A stretch of 64,000 nt of DNA from Streptomyces corynorhini (GCF_003346515.1 NZ_QQNA01000246.1:1-64000), one strand, 5' to 3'. Positions 19,271-27,863 are shown, counted from the stretch's first letter. Notes: generated from the letters alone by a model not told the origin. Program-made: numbers and translations.

Positions 19271-19750
19271 TCAGCTCCAGCCGTAGCGCTCCCGCAGCCG
19301 GTTCACCACCAGGCCGAACCGTCCCCGGTCCAGGGCACACGCCTCGCGCCGCATGCCCGCGTCGTGCAGCCGCAGCACCCGGTCGATGTCCACCCAGGAC
19401 TCGCGGCCCTCCCGGTCCCACGGCCCGACGCCGATCGGCACCCACTCGTGGTCCGCGTCGTGGCGCTTGCTGGAGAGCTGTACGGCGAGCACCGTACCGG
19501 CCGCCTCACGGGCCACCACCAGCACCGGACGGTCCTTGCCGCGTCCGTCGTTCTCCTCGAACGGCACCCAGGTCCACACGATCTCGCCGGGGTCGGGGTC
19601 GCCGTCGTGCTCCGGGGCGTACGAGGTGCGGACGTGGCCCACGTCGCGGGGGTCGGCCTCGGTGGTCGCGCTCGGGCCCCGGCGGCCGGGAAGGTCGGGC
19701 TCATGGTCACTGTCGCGGCTGCCGCTGCCGGCAGAGGAAAGGAAGGTCAT
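19271..19750 (-). CDS. PemK/MazF-like protein
   Basis: 159 residues from ATG 19750, without a strong ribosome site. The first ~50 residues are charged and probably disordered. Then GEIVWTWVPFEENDGRGKDRPVLVVAR, LSSKRHDADHEWVPIG and SWVDIDRVLRL match the PemK/MazF beta-barrel (PF02452), including the K/R-D-R-P-V strand. No antitoxin gene is adjacent on either strand. It may be a solitary, possibly non-toxic member of the fold as often seen in Streptomyces, or an RNase whose partner lies elsewhere. Confidence 0.7.
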   Translation of the reverse strand: MTFLSSAGSGSRDSDHEPDLPGRRGPSATTEADPRDVGHVRTSYAPEHDGDPDPGEIVWTWVPFEENDGRGKDRPVLVVAREAAGTVLAVQLSSKRHDADHEWVPIGVGPWDREGRESWVDIDRVLRLHDAGMRREACALDRGRFGLVVNRLRERYGWS

Positions 19751-19850
19751 CCGCAAGAGGGTAGATCCCGCACCGCGCGGCCGGGATGGCGGGGCGTGTC
19801 CCGCGGCCGGAGCCTCCCGGCGCCGCTCGGGCCACGGCTCGCGGCCGGGG

Positions 19851-19904
19851 CTTCCGCCGGGCTTCCGCCGGGCTTCCGCCGGGCTTCCGCCTGGCCTCCG
19901 CCTC
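19851..19904. repeat. 11-bp tandem repeat, about four to five copies
   Basis: CTTCCGCCGGG is repeated three times exactly from 19851, then once with one change and once degenerate. It lies between the PemK-like start and the next gene, upstream of both, in DNA that codes for neither. Confidence 0.8.
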
Positions 19905-19956
19905 GCTTTCGGCACCGCGACATGCGGGGCCACCGGCCGGTGGCTAGCGTCGGGGC

Positions 19957-20226
19957 ATGACTACCGTTCCGCGACGCTTCGAGATCCTGCTGGTGGCCGG
20001 ATTCACCGAGTCCGACGAGACCCCGCCCACCTCGGCGCACGCGCTGCGCTCCGCCGTGGTCGAGGCCACGGGCGAGACGGGGGAGTCCGGCTACCCGCGC
20101 TACGCGGGCAACGGCATGGAGGCGGACATCGACCCCGCGACCCGCACGGTCGAAGCGCTGCTGGTCGACGGCGCGGAGATCGACTACGGCCTGTCGGTCC
20201 GCGTCGTCGCCGCGCCCGCCACCTGA
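19957..20226 (+). CDS. Hypothetical small protein
   Basis: 89 residues from ATG 19957. No family recognised. The composition is that of a folded soluble protein (alternating hydrophobics FEILLVAGF, VEALLVDG, LSVRVVAA), acidic, with no signal or membrane segment. Third-position GC is typical of real genes here. It converges on the thioredoxin gene 14 bases downstream. Confidence 0.55.
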   Translation: MTTVPRRFEILLVAGFTESDETPPTSAHALRSAVVEATGETGESGYPRYAGNGMEADIDPATRTVEALLVDGAEIDYGLSVRVVAAPAT

Positions 20227-20239
20227 TCCGCGGCGGCGC

Positions 20240-20638
20240 TCAGGCCGGACTCCCGGCGTCCCCGGCCGCCTGGTTCTTCGCGTCGGCCTCCGCCACCGAC
20301 GTGCGCACCTCGTCCATGTCGAGCGCGCGGGCCTGCCCGATCACGTCCTCCAGAGCGCTCTCCGGCAACGCGCCGGGCTGGGCGAACACCGCGACGTTGT
20401 CCCGCACGATCATCAGCGTCGGGATCGAGCGGATGTCGAAGGCGGCGGCCAGCTCCTGCTGCGCCTCCGTGTCCACCTTCGCGAAGACCAGATCGCCGTG
20501 CCGCTCCGACGCCTTCTCGTAGACCGGGGCGAACTGGCGGCAGGGGCCGCACCAGGAAGCCCAGAAGTCGATCAGGATGAAGTCGTTCTCCGACACCGTC
20601 CGGTCGAAGTTCTCCTTGGTGAGTTCCACCGTTGCCAT
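20240..20638 (-). CDS. trxA: Thioredoxin-family protein
   Basis: 132 residues, ATG 20638. Classic thioredoxin: DFWASWCGPCRQFAPVY with redox Cys30 and Cys33, then FDIRSIPTLMIV containing the cis-proline. No signal peptide, so cytosolic. The C-terminal ~25 residues beyond the fold are Ala/Asp-rich. It is divergent from a pyridine-nucleotide flavoprotein, a plausible redox neighbour, but that enzyme is not a recognisable thioredoxin reductase. Confidence 0.9.
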   Translation of the reverse strand: MATVELTKENFDRTVSENDFILIDFWASWCGPCRQFAPVYEKASERHGDLVFAKVDTEAQQELAAAFDIRSIPTLMIVRDNVAVFAQPGALPESALEDVIGQARALDMDEVRTSVAEADAKNQAAGDAGSPA

Positions 20639-20811
20639 GGTCCGCTACCTCTTCCTGCTCTTCGGGCTCTGCTCGGGCTCTTCGGGGGTGAACCGCCTGC
20701 GACAACGGCCGTCGCCGCCGACGTATTCCACCCGCACGTCCGGAGGCGTGTCCTGAGCCCCTGCCCGAAGATCGTGTGGCCATGCGGGGTGCCGCCCAGC
20801 AGACTGACCCC

Positions 20812-22251
20812 ATGACAGATGTGACGGGACCCCTTGAGTACGACGTCGTGGTGCTGGGCGCGGGACCGGTCGGCGAGAACGTCGCCGACCGGGTCAGGGC
20901 GGCCGGTCTGAGCGCGGCCGTCGTGGAGAGCGAACTGATCGGCGGCGAATGCTCGTACTGGGCCTGCATGCCCAGCAAGGCCCTGCTGCGCCCGGCCATC
21001 GCCCGCGCCGAGGCGCGCAGGGTGCCGGGGCTGAGCGGCGCCGTACAGGGACCGCTCGACACGAAGGCCGTACTCGGCAACCGCGACGCGTTCACCTCGC
21101 ACTGGAAGGACGACGGCCAGGTCGCCTGGCTGGACGGCATCGGCGCCGCGATCCACCGGGGGCACGGGCGGCTGGAGGGGCCCCGGCGTGTCAGCGTCAC
21201 GGGGCCCGACGGCGAACAGCTGCTGCTGACCGCCCGGCACGCGGTCGCCGTGTGCACCGGCAGCCGGGCCGTGCTGCCGGGACTCCCGGGGCTCGCCGAC
21301 GCCGCGCCGTGGACCAGCCGCGAGGCGACCAGCGCCCAGCGGGTGCCCGGCCGGCTCGTCGTGGTCGGCGGGGGAGTGGTCGGCGTGGAGATGGCCACGG
21401 CGTGGCGCGCTCTGGGAGCCGAGGTCACCCTGCTGGTGCGCGGCGAGGGCCTGCTCCCCCGGATGGAGCCCTTCGCGGGTGAGCTGGTCGCCCGGTCGCT
21501 GACCGAGGCGGGCGCCACCGTCCGTACGGGCGTCTCCGTCACCGCCGTCGAGCGGGACGGCTCCACCGGGCCGGTGACCGTGGTGCTCGGCGACGGCGAG
21601 CGCGTCGAGGCCGACGAGGTCCTCTTCGCCACCGGCCGCGCCCCGCGCACGGACGACCTCGGCCTTGAGACCGTCGGTCTCGAGCCGGGCTCCTGGCTCA
21701 CCGTCGACGACAGCTGCCGGGTCGAGGGCAGCGACTGGCTCTACGCGGTCGGGGACGTCAACCACCGCGCCCTCCTCACCCATCAGGGCAAGTACCAGGC
21801 CCGGGTGGCGGGCGCCTCCATCGCCGCCCGCGCCCGGGGCGTCAAGGCGCTCGGCACGGCCCCGTGGACCGCCCACGCGGCCACCGCCGACCACCGGGCC
21901 GTCACCCAGGTCGTCTTCACCGAACCCGAGATCGCCGCGGTCGGCCTCACCCTCGCCGAGGCCGAGGCGGCGGGCCACCGGGTGCGCGCCGTCGACTACG
22001 ACCTCTCGGGAGTCGCGGGCGCCGCCCTCTACGCCGACGGCTACCGGGGCCACGCCCGCATGATCGTCGACCTGGACGCCGAAACCCTCCTCGGCGTCAC
22101 CTTCGCGGGCCCGGCCGTCGGCGAGATGCTCCACTCCGCCACCGTCGCGGTGGTCGGCGAGGTGCCGATCGACCGCCTCTGGCACGCGGTGCCCGCCTAC
22201 CCGACGATCAGCGAGGTGTGGCTGCGGCTGCTGGAGACGTACCGGGGCTGA
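20812..22251 (+). CDS. Lpd-like NAD(P)/FAD disulfide-oxidoreductase family protein lacking the catalytic histidine
   Basis: 479 residues from ATG 20812; ATG 20782 in frame is possible. FAD motif VVVLGAGPVGENVA, redox pair Cys47 and Cys52 in GGECSYWACMPSK, NAD(P) motif VVVGGGVVGVEMA and a second FAD motif YAVGDVN are present. The C-terminal dimerisation domain ends AYPTISE where active lipoamide dehydrogenases have AHPTxxE, so the proton-relay His is Tyr. Mycobacterial LpdA, a quinone reductase rather than a lipoamide dehydrogenase, shows a comparable change. A quinone or related electron-acceptor role is therefore more likely than lipoamide oxidation. Confidence 0.82.
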   Translation: MTDVTGPLEYDVVVLGAGPVGENVADRVRAAGLSAAVVESELIGGECSYWACMPSKALLRPAIARAEARRVPGLSGAVQGPLDTKAVLGNRDAFTSHWKDDGQVAWLDGIGAAIHRGHGRLEGPRRVSVTGPDGEQLLLTARHAVAVCTGSRAVLPGLPGLADAAPWTSREATSAQRVPGRLVVVGGGVVGVEMATAWRALGAEVTLLVRGEGLLPRMEPFAGELVARSLTEAGATVRTGVSVTAVERDGSTGPVTVVLGDGERVEADEVLFATGRAPRTDDLGLETVGLEPGSWLTVDDSCRVEGSDWLYAVGDVNHRALLTHQGKYQARVAGASIAARARGVKALGTAPWTAHAATADHRAVTQVVFTEPEIAAVGLTLAEAEAAGHRVRAVDYDLSGVAGAALYADGYRGHARMIVDLDAETLLGVTFAGPAVGEMLHSATVAVVGEVPIDRLWHAVPAYPTISEVWLRLLETYRG

Positions 22252-22575
22252 CGCGCGGGCGCGCTCGGGCGGGCCGCCCGGGGCAGGGGCGGGCGGCCCG
22301 CGGTGCCCGAGGCCCCGGGCGCGCTGCCGGGACCGGCGCGGGCGCTCGCGCTCGCCCCGCAGGACACCCCGGAGAGCCCCATGCGGCCGGTGGCCCTCAC
22401 CGGCCGGGGGCTCGGGTCGGTGAGGGCCACCGGCCGCATGGTCCTGCCCGACGCCCGTACCGTCGCACCCCCGCCGGTCCGGACGATCGGTGCTCCACCA
22501 CCGTACGGACGCGGGCGGGAGCCCGGCGCGGGCCCGGCGCGACGGCTGAGGCCCCCCGGGGAGTGTCCGTGCGGC
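22252..22575. other. Intergenic between two convergent genes, holds a large hairpin
   Basis: No gene is seen. The only structure is the hairpin described at 22379-22441; the rest is GC-rich without coding character. Confidence 0.5.
22379..22441. terminator. Bidirectional terminator-like hairpin
   Basis: A perfect inverted repeat of 23 bases (arms 22379-22401 and 22419-22441, beginning CCATGCGGCCGG) surrounds a 17-base loop. It lies between the 3' ends of two convergent genes. There is no T-tract, which is common for Streptomyces terminators. Confidence 0.7.
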
Positions 22576-23676
22576 TCAGCGGGCCCTGTCGGCCACCCGT
22601 ACCCGCCCGCTCTCGCCGTCGGAGAGGAACGACGCGAGCGCCCGCCCCTGCTCGGCCACGGCGTCGTCCTCGGCCCGCGAGAACCGGCGCAGCGGTGTGA
22701 CCCGCACGGTGCCGTCCTCGACGGTCCAGGTCGCGGCCACCCGGCCGTCGACCAGGGCGACGCGCGCGCCCGCGACCGACAGGCCCCGGTGCTCGTCGTC
22801 GATGATCCGGCGCCGGTCCTGGTAGCCGAGGATCGCGTTGTCGAACGCGGGCAGGAACCGTACCGGGGCGGGCGTGTCCGGATCGGGGCGGGGCGCGTCC
22901 GGGAGGTCCAGCAGCTCCCGGCCCCGCTCGTCCCGGAAGGCCACCAGCTCAGGACGGAGCGCGGCCACGGCGGCCGGCAGCCCGGCCAGCCCGCACCAGG
23001 CGCGCAGATCGGCCGAGGCCGCCGGGCCGAACGCGGCCAGATAGCGCCGTACCAGCGCCCGGCCCACCGGATCGGAGCCGTCCGGGGACGGCGGGGCGAC
23101 CTCGCGCCCCAGCCAGGACGCGAGCGGGACGTTGCGCACCCCGGCCTTCCGCCGCCACAGCCCGCGCGGCGGCAGCTGCGCCATCGGGACGAGCGCGGCG
23201 ACCAGCATCTCGCCCAGCGCCCGCCGCCCCGGCGCGGGCCAGCGTCCCTCGACCGTCCGGGCCAGCTCGGACATCGAGCGCGGTTCGCCGTCGGCCATCA
23301 CCGCCCGGCCCGCCGCGGCGAGTTCGTCGAGGTCCACCCCGGCCAGTTCGGCGCGGTAGGTGCCGAGCACCCGTTGGCGCAGCATGGCGTCATGGCGGGA
23401 GCGCCAGGCCAGCGCGTCGTCGGCGGTGACGAGATGGACCGTGCGGCGCATCAGATGGGTCCGCACCACGCGCCGCCCGGACAGCAGCTCCGAGAGCGCC
23501 GCCGGATCGAACGCGGTCAGCCGCGACCAGAGCCCGACGAACGGTTCCTGCGGCTCCTGAGCCTGGAGACCGCCGAGGTGCGCGACGGCGTCCAGGACCG
23601 GCAGGACGGAGCGGTCGAGCAGCAGCTGCCGGGCGAGCGCGGCGCGGCCCAGCGCCCGGTTGCCGAGAACGGTCAT
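22576..23676 (-). CDS. AlkZ-like winged-helix protein (HTH_42), possible DNA glycosylase
   Basis: 366 residues, ATG 23676. Family PF06224: tandem winged helices with VRTHLMRRTVHLVTADD, then FLPAFDNAILGYQDRRRI. The motif LQAQ gives Gln38 and Gln40, the Q-x-Q pair that is catalytic in the azinomycin-resistance glycosylase AlkZ of S. sahachiroi; the E. coli relative YcaQ has Q-x-D. The protein may therefore excise bulky N7-alkyl or crosslink adducts. No azinomycin-type genes are adjacent. It could equally be a general repair member of the AlkZ-like group. Confidence 0.78.
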   Translation of the reverse strand: MTVLGNRALGRAALARQLLLDRSVLPVLDAVAHLGGLQAQEPQEPFVGLWSRLTAFDPAALSELLSGRRVVRTHLMRRTVHLVTADDALAWRSRHDAMLRQRVLGTYRAELAGVDLDELAAAGRAVMADGEPRSMSELARTVEGRWPAPGRRALGEMLVAALVPMAQLPPRGLWRRKAGVRNVPLASWLGREVAPPSPDGSDPVGRALVRRYLAAFGPAASADLRAWCGLAGLPAAVAALRPELVAFRDERGRELLDLPDAPRPDPDTPAPVRFLPAFDNAILGYQDRRRIIDDEHRGLSVAGARVALVDGRVAATWTVEDGTVRVTPLRRFSRAEDDAVAEQGRALASFLSDGESGRVRVADRAR

Positions 23677-23788
23677 CGCGGCAGCACCGCCCCGCGCTCG
23701 CCGGCCCGCCGTGGCTCGGGCCTCCCCCTCCCGCCGGTCCGCCCCGGCTCGCGTGTCTTCACGGCGCTGTCGCTCCCCATCTCTTCAT

Positions 23789-23868
23789 CTCTTCGCGGAC
23801 CCCTCTGCTCGCGGACCCCTCTGCTCGCGGACCCCTCTGCTCGCGGACCGCTCTGTTCGCGGATCACC
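23789..23868. repeat. Five tandem 16-bp repeats
   Basis: Unit CTGCTCGCGGACCCCT at 23805-23820 and 23821-23836 is exact; the copies at 23789, 23837 and 23853 carry one to five changes. The array lies between the DinB stop and the AlkZ-like start (both on the minus strand), so it is upstream of the AlkZ-like gene. Confidence 0.85.
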
Positions 23869-23891
23869 GGCCCCGGCCGGGGCCGGTGATC
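23862..23891. terminator. 30-bp perfect palindrome at the DinB 3' end
   Basis: GATCACCGGCCCCGG is followed directly by its exact reverse complement. It includes part of the DinB stop codon and overlaps the last 16-bp repeat. As RNA it would form a very stable stem, so it most likely terminates the DinB transcript. Confidence 0.65.
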
Positions 23892-24477
23892 AGGACGCCT
23901 GGTGACCGTCCAGCGTCTCGCGCAGGATGTCCGCGTGCCCGGCGTGCTGGGCGGTCTCCGCGATGACGTGCGTGAGCACACGGCGCACGCTGCGCACCTC
24001 TCCCGGCCGCAACCAGGGCGCCTCCGGCAGCGGGTGCGTCACCGACAGGTCGGGTACGGAGACGATGATCTCCGTGCTCCTGGCGGCGACCTCCTCGTAG
24101 CGCGCGACGATCCCGGCCAGCGTCTCGCCGGGCAGCATCCGCAGGTTGTTCTGGTGGTCGATGGCCCACTGGGGGAACTCCCGAGCGGTACCGCCGCCGA
24201 GGTCGGCCCAGGTGACGCCCTCGGGCAGGTCGAAGCGCATCGCCGAGGGGCCGTCGACCACGAAGCGCAGCCAGCCCTCCTCGACGGCGGCGACATGCTT
24301 GATCACTCCGCCCAGGCTCAGCGCGCTGACCGTCGGGTGCTCGCCGCCCTGCTCGTCGCTGAGCCCCTTGACGGTGTCGGTGAGGGCGGTCCTGGCCGCC
24401 GCGAGCGCGTCGATCAGATCGGCCCGCTCGGGGTCGAGGGCGGGCCCGGCGGTGGTGGGGGCGGGTGTGGTGGTCAC
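23890..24477 (-). CDS. DinB-family protein (DUF664 type)
   Basis: 195 residues from GTG 24477, preceded by GGAAGGA at eight bases. Four-helix DinB/DUF664 pattern: LIDALAAARTALTDTVKGLS, then GGVIKHVAAVEEGWLRFVVDG, and VLTHVIAETAQHAGHADILRE. His residues in IKHVAAVE, VLTHVIAE and QHAGHADI form the usual metal site. Actinobacterial members are often mycothiol-dependent transferases; the substrate is unknown. It is divergent from the WYL regulator, which probably controls it. Confidence 0.8.
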   Translation of the reverse strand: MTTTPAPTTAGPALDPERADLIDALAAARTALTDTVKGLSDEQGGEHPTVSALSLGGVIKHVAAVEEGWLRFVVDGPSAMRFDLPEGVTWADLGGGTAREFPQWAIDHQNNLRMLPGETLAGIVARYEEVAARSTEIIVSVPDLSVTHPLPEAPWLRPGEVRSVRRVLTHVIAETAQHAGHADILRETLDGHQAS

Positions 24478-24590
24478 AGGGATCGGTCCTTCCAATGGTG
24501 TGCGCCAGGTCCGGTGCGAGGCGCCGTACGGAAGAACAGTCGCAGCAGAAGCGGTCAGGTTGTGGCCTCTTCCCGGGGCAGTATGGAGGC

Positions 24591-25592
24591 ATGCCGAAAA
24601 CCTCCGCGCGACTGCTCTCGCTGCTCTCGCTGCTCCAGGCCCGCCGGGACTGGCCCGGAGCGCTGCTGGCCGAGCGGCTGGACGTCAGCCCGCGTACGGT
24701 GCGCCGCGACGTCGACCGGCTGCGCGAGCTTGGCTACCCCGTGGTGGCCGTCAAGGGCCCGGACGGCGGGTACCGCCTCGACGCAGGAGCTGAGCTGCCC
24801 CCGCTGCTCTTCGACGACGAGCAGGCCGTCGCGCTCGCCGTGGCCCTGCGGATCGCCACCACCACCGGCGGTATCGGGGAGGCGGCGGCCCGCGCGCTGA
24901 ACACCGTCCGGCAGGTCATGCCCGCCCGGCTGCGCCATCGCATCGACACCGTCCAGGTCACCGCCGTCGAGCAGCGGGACACCCGGCTGGACAACGGGGT
25001 GCTCATGGCGCTCAGCGCCGCCGTCCACGCCCGCGAGGTGCTGCGGTTCGACTACCCGCCTGCCTCCCCGCTGACGGCGTCCGGTGACGGCGCGGCGCGA
25101 CTGCCCTGGCGCCGGGCGCAACCGCACCATCTCGTCACCTGGAGCGGGCGGTGGTACCTGGTCGCCTGGGACCTCGACCGGGAGGACTGGCGCATCTTCC
25201 GCGCGGACCGCATCACCCCGCGCACCCCCACCGGGCCGCGCTTCTCCCCGCGCGAGGTGCCGGGCGGCGACGTGGCCGCCTTCGTCGCGGGGAGGTTCCG
25301 GGGGGCGACGGGTCCGGGCGGCTGGCCCTGCCGGGGCGAGGTGATCCTCGCTCTGCCCGCCGCCGTCGTCTCCCGTTACACCCACGGCGAGGTCATCGAG
25401 GAACTCGGCCCTGACCGCTGCCGGCTCGTGATGGGCTCGTGGTCCTGGCATGGCCTGGCCGTCGCCGTCGGTGGCCTGCACGCCGACGTCGAGGTGGTCG
25501 GCCCGGCCGAACTCAAGGACGCCTTCGCCGACTTGGCCCGTCGCTACACTCGCGCGGCGAGCGGTGAGCGACTCCCGCCGAACGAGCATTGA
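24591..25592 (+). CDS. WYL-domain transcriptional regulator (DeoR-like HTH)
   Basis: 333 residues, ATG 24591. N-terminal HTH_11-type helix-turn-helix (LLAERLDVSPRTVRRDVDRLRELGYPV, wing GPDGGYRL). The WYL domain lies around 135-225 (RRAQPHHLVTWSGRWYLVAWDLDREDWRIFRADRI) and a WCX-type C-terminal domain follows. WYL regulators sense nucleic acid or small ligands. GGAGG sits only one base before the ATG, so initiation may be leaderless. It is divergent from dinB with a 113-base gap, the standard arrangement of a local repressor and its target. Confidence 0.85.
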   Translation: MPKTSARLLSLLSLLQARRDWPGALLAERLDVSPRTVRRDVDRLRELGYPVVAVKGPDGGYRLDAGAELPPLLFDDEQAVALAVALRIATTTGGIGEAAARALNTVRQVMPARLRHRIDTVQVTAVEQRDTRLDNGVLMALSAAVHAREVLRFDYPPASPLTASGDGAARLPWRRAQPHHLVTWSGRWYLVAWDLDREDWRIFRADRITPRTPTGPRFSPREVPGGDVAAFVAGRFRGATGPGGWPCRGEVILALPAAVVSRYTHGEVIEELGPDRCRLVMGSWSWHGLAVAVGGLHADVEVVGPAELKDAFADLARRYTRAASGERLPPNEH

Positions 25593-25720
25593 GGGCGCGG
25601 GCGCGGGCGCGGCCGTCGGCGGGACGGCCCCGGCTGCCGAAGGTCACTGCCGGAGCGACCAAGTCCCCTGCGCCGCAAGGGGATTGACTACTCGTCAGTA
25701 AGTACTTCAGTGTGGTGTAC

Positions 25721-27730
25721 ATGGCGAAAGTGGCGGCGGTGCGCGGTGCGCGACGGCGGTTACGGATACGGCGACCGGCCGGGCCGCGGGCCCGGGGCCG
25801 ACGGGGCGTACGGTGCGCCGCCGCCCTCGCGCTGCTGGCGGCGGGCGCCGTCGGCGGCCCGCCCGCCGAGGCGGCCGACGGCGCGCCGCTGTGGTTCGAC
25901 GGCGCGACGGCCACCGGGGTCACCGCCGACGGCAGCCGCTTCACCGACGGCCACGGGCGCGAGGTCGTCCTGCGCGGCTTCAACGTCTCCGGCGAGACCA
26001 AGCTGGCGGAGAACGGCGGTCTGCCCTTCGCCGACACGGCGGACGCCCGCGCCTCGGCCGCCGCACTGCGCTCCCTGACCGGCGGGAACGCGGTGCGCTT
26101 CCTGCTGTCCTGGGCCCACGCCGAACCCGAACCGGGGAAGGTCGACACCGGCTATCTGGACCGTGCCACCGACCAGATCGAGGCGCTCCTCGACGCCGGA
26201 CTGCGGGTGTTCCCCGACTTCCACCAGGACCTCTTCTCCCGGCACCTGTTCCACCGGGACAGCTGGTACACGGGGGACGGCGCGCCCCGGTGGGCCGTCG
26301 AGGCGGGCGGGTACCCCGTCGAATCCTGTGGCGTCTGCGTCCTGTGGGGCCAGAACATCACCCAGAACCAGGCCGTCAAGAACGCCACCCGGGACTTCTG
26401 GCACAACCGCGTCCTCACCGTCACCACGGACACCGGCGTCCGCTCCGTGGCCGTCCAGGACGCCTTTCTCGACACCGCGCAGCGGACCATGGCCCATCTC
26501 GCGGGGCGCCTCACCGCCGACCGGTTCGCCGGGATCGTCGGCTTCGACCCGTACAACGAACCGTACGCGGGCGAGTACACCGCGGGACAGAACAGCCGCG
26601 GCTGGGAACGGGACGTGCTGCTGCCGTTCTACGCCCGGTTCCGGGCCCGGATGGACCTGGCGGGCTGGCGCGACAAGCCGCTGTTCGCCGAACCCAACAT
26701 GTTCTGGAACGCCAATCTCGACCTCGCGCGGCAGGAGGGCGGCCTCCTCGACGCGGGCACCCTCGGCGGGCGCCACGTCTTCAACACCCACTTCTACGAC
26801 CAGAAGGCCATCTCCGGGATCTTCATGTGGGGCAAGGCCGAGGACGGCCGGTACAGCGCGGACTTCGGTACGGTCCGCGACCGCGCCACGGCGCTCGGCA
26901 CCCCGGCGATCGTCAGCGAGTTCGGCCACCCGCTGAGCGGATACACCTCGGACAAGGCGCCCACCGTCGACAAGGCGATGTACCAGGCGCTCGACAGCCG
27001 GCTGCCGGGAGCGGCCTGGTGGGGCGCACCGGCCCGCTCGGGGCCCGTGCTCTCGGCCACGCAGTGGCAGTGGGACCTCTACAGCGGTCGCCACCGCGAG
27101 GCGATGAACGGCAACACCGGCAAGATCCGCACGGCGGGCGACGCCTGGAACGACGAGGACCTGTCCGCCGTCGCGCTCGACTCCTCGGGCCGGGCCGTGC
27201 TGCGCCAGGACGCCCGGCTGCTCGACCGGCTCTACCCGGGCGCCGTGGCGGGCCGTACCCTCGCCTTCTCCTACGAGGACCGCTCCCGGGACGGTGGCAC
27301 CACCCTGAGCTGGAACCGGATCCCCGGCACCATGCCCAGCACCGCCCGCCTGGTGGGCGGTGGGCGGTACGGCGTGCTGGTGTGGCGCTCCGAGGGCGCC
27401 ACCCGCGCGCCGACGCAGCTGCATCTGCCGAGCGGGTTCACCGCGTCATCGGTCACGGTCGTCTCCGACCTCGGCGCCGTCACCGGGCCGCCCGAGTACA
27501 CCGCGCGCGGTGAGACGGCGGACCATCCCGTCGCCACCGCCGTCGAGCCCGGCACCACCGACGCGCGGCGCCTGCTGCTCTCCGCCCCGGCGGCCTCGGA
27601 CGCGGCGGGCACCCGGCACTACGCGCTGGTCGCGGACGGCACGGCCGCTCCCTCGGCGGAGCTGCGCGAGGCCGCGCGGCGCGAACTCGCCGCGTGGGTG
27701 GCGGGGGCGGGCTTTCCCGCCTCCCCGTGA
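25721..27730 (+). CDS. Secreted GH5-family glycoside hydrolase (endoglycoceramidase/cellulase-like)
   Basis: 669 residues from ATG 25721; GTG 25712 or 25715 are alternatives. A long Arg-rich n-region precedes a hydrophobic core and an AEAADG cleavage site near residue 53. The TIM barrel has the acid/base Glu280 in DPYNEPY and the nucleophile Glu400 in VSEFGHP. FPDFHQDLFSRH and GDGAPRWAV resemble bacterial endoglycosylceramidases. A beta-sandwich domain follows (about 530-600). Residue 14 is encoded by TTA (25760-25762), the only in-frame TTA I found in the window, so translation should depend on the bldA tRNA and be delayed until development. The natural substrate, a glycolipid or beta-glucan, is undetermined. 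Confidence 0.82.
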   Translation: MAKVAAVRGARRRLRIRRPAGPRARGRRGVRCAAALALLAAGAVGGPPAEAADGAPLWFDGATATGVTADGSRFTDGHGREVVLRGFNVSGETKLAENGGLPFADTADARASAAALRSLTGGNAVRFLLSWAHAEPEPGKVDTGYLDRATDQIEALLDAGLRVFPDFHQDLFSRHLFHRDSWYTGDGAPRWAVEAGGYPVESCGVCVLWGQNITQNQAVKNATRDFWHNRVLTVTTDTGVRSVAVQDAFLDTAQRTMAHLAGRLTADRFAGIVGFDPYNEPYAGEYTAGQNSRGWERDVLLPFYARFRARMDLAGWRDKPLFAEPNMFWNANLDLARQEGGLLDAGTLGGRHVFNTHFYDQKAISGIFMWGKAEDGRYSADFGTVRDRATALGTPAIVSEFGHPLSGYTSDKAPTVDKAMYQALDSRLPGAAWWGAPARSGPVLSATQWQWDLYSGRHREAMNGNTGKIRTAGDAWNDEDLSAVALDSSGRAVLRQDARLLDRLYPGAVAGRTLAFSYEDRSRDGGTTLSWNRIPGTMPSTARLVGGGRYGVLVWRSEGATRAPTQLHLPSGFTASSVTVVSDLGAVTGPPEYTARGETADHPVATAVEPGTTDARRLLLSAPAASDAAGTRHYALVADGTAAPSAELREAARRELAAWVAGAGFPASP

Positions 27731-27851
27731 CGTGATCCCGTACCTCGGCGCGGTCGTCGGCTGTCGGTCGTCGGGCGGGCGCGGCTCCGCCGACGGGGCG
27801 CTGTCCTCAAGCGGCACCGACGTGCCCGTCGGTGGTGGCCCCCGCCGGACA

Positions 27852-27863
27852 TGAAAGGTTTCA
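27852..27863. promoter_or_regulatory. Upstream LacI-type operator
   Basis: TGAAAGGTTTCA is an inverted repeat (TGAAA/TTTCA) of the size and sequence used by LacI-family repressors. It lies 147 bases upstream of a second similar site. Confidence 0.5.

Noticed and set aside
19851..19904. 11-bp repeats considered as plasmid iterons
   Set aside because: No replication gene or AT-rich region nearby; simple slippage repeat in GC-rich DNA.
23789..23868. Tandem repeats considered as a CRISPR array
   Set aside because: Units are 16 bp and contiguous with no spacers, and no cas genes are present.
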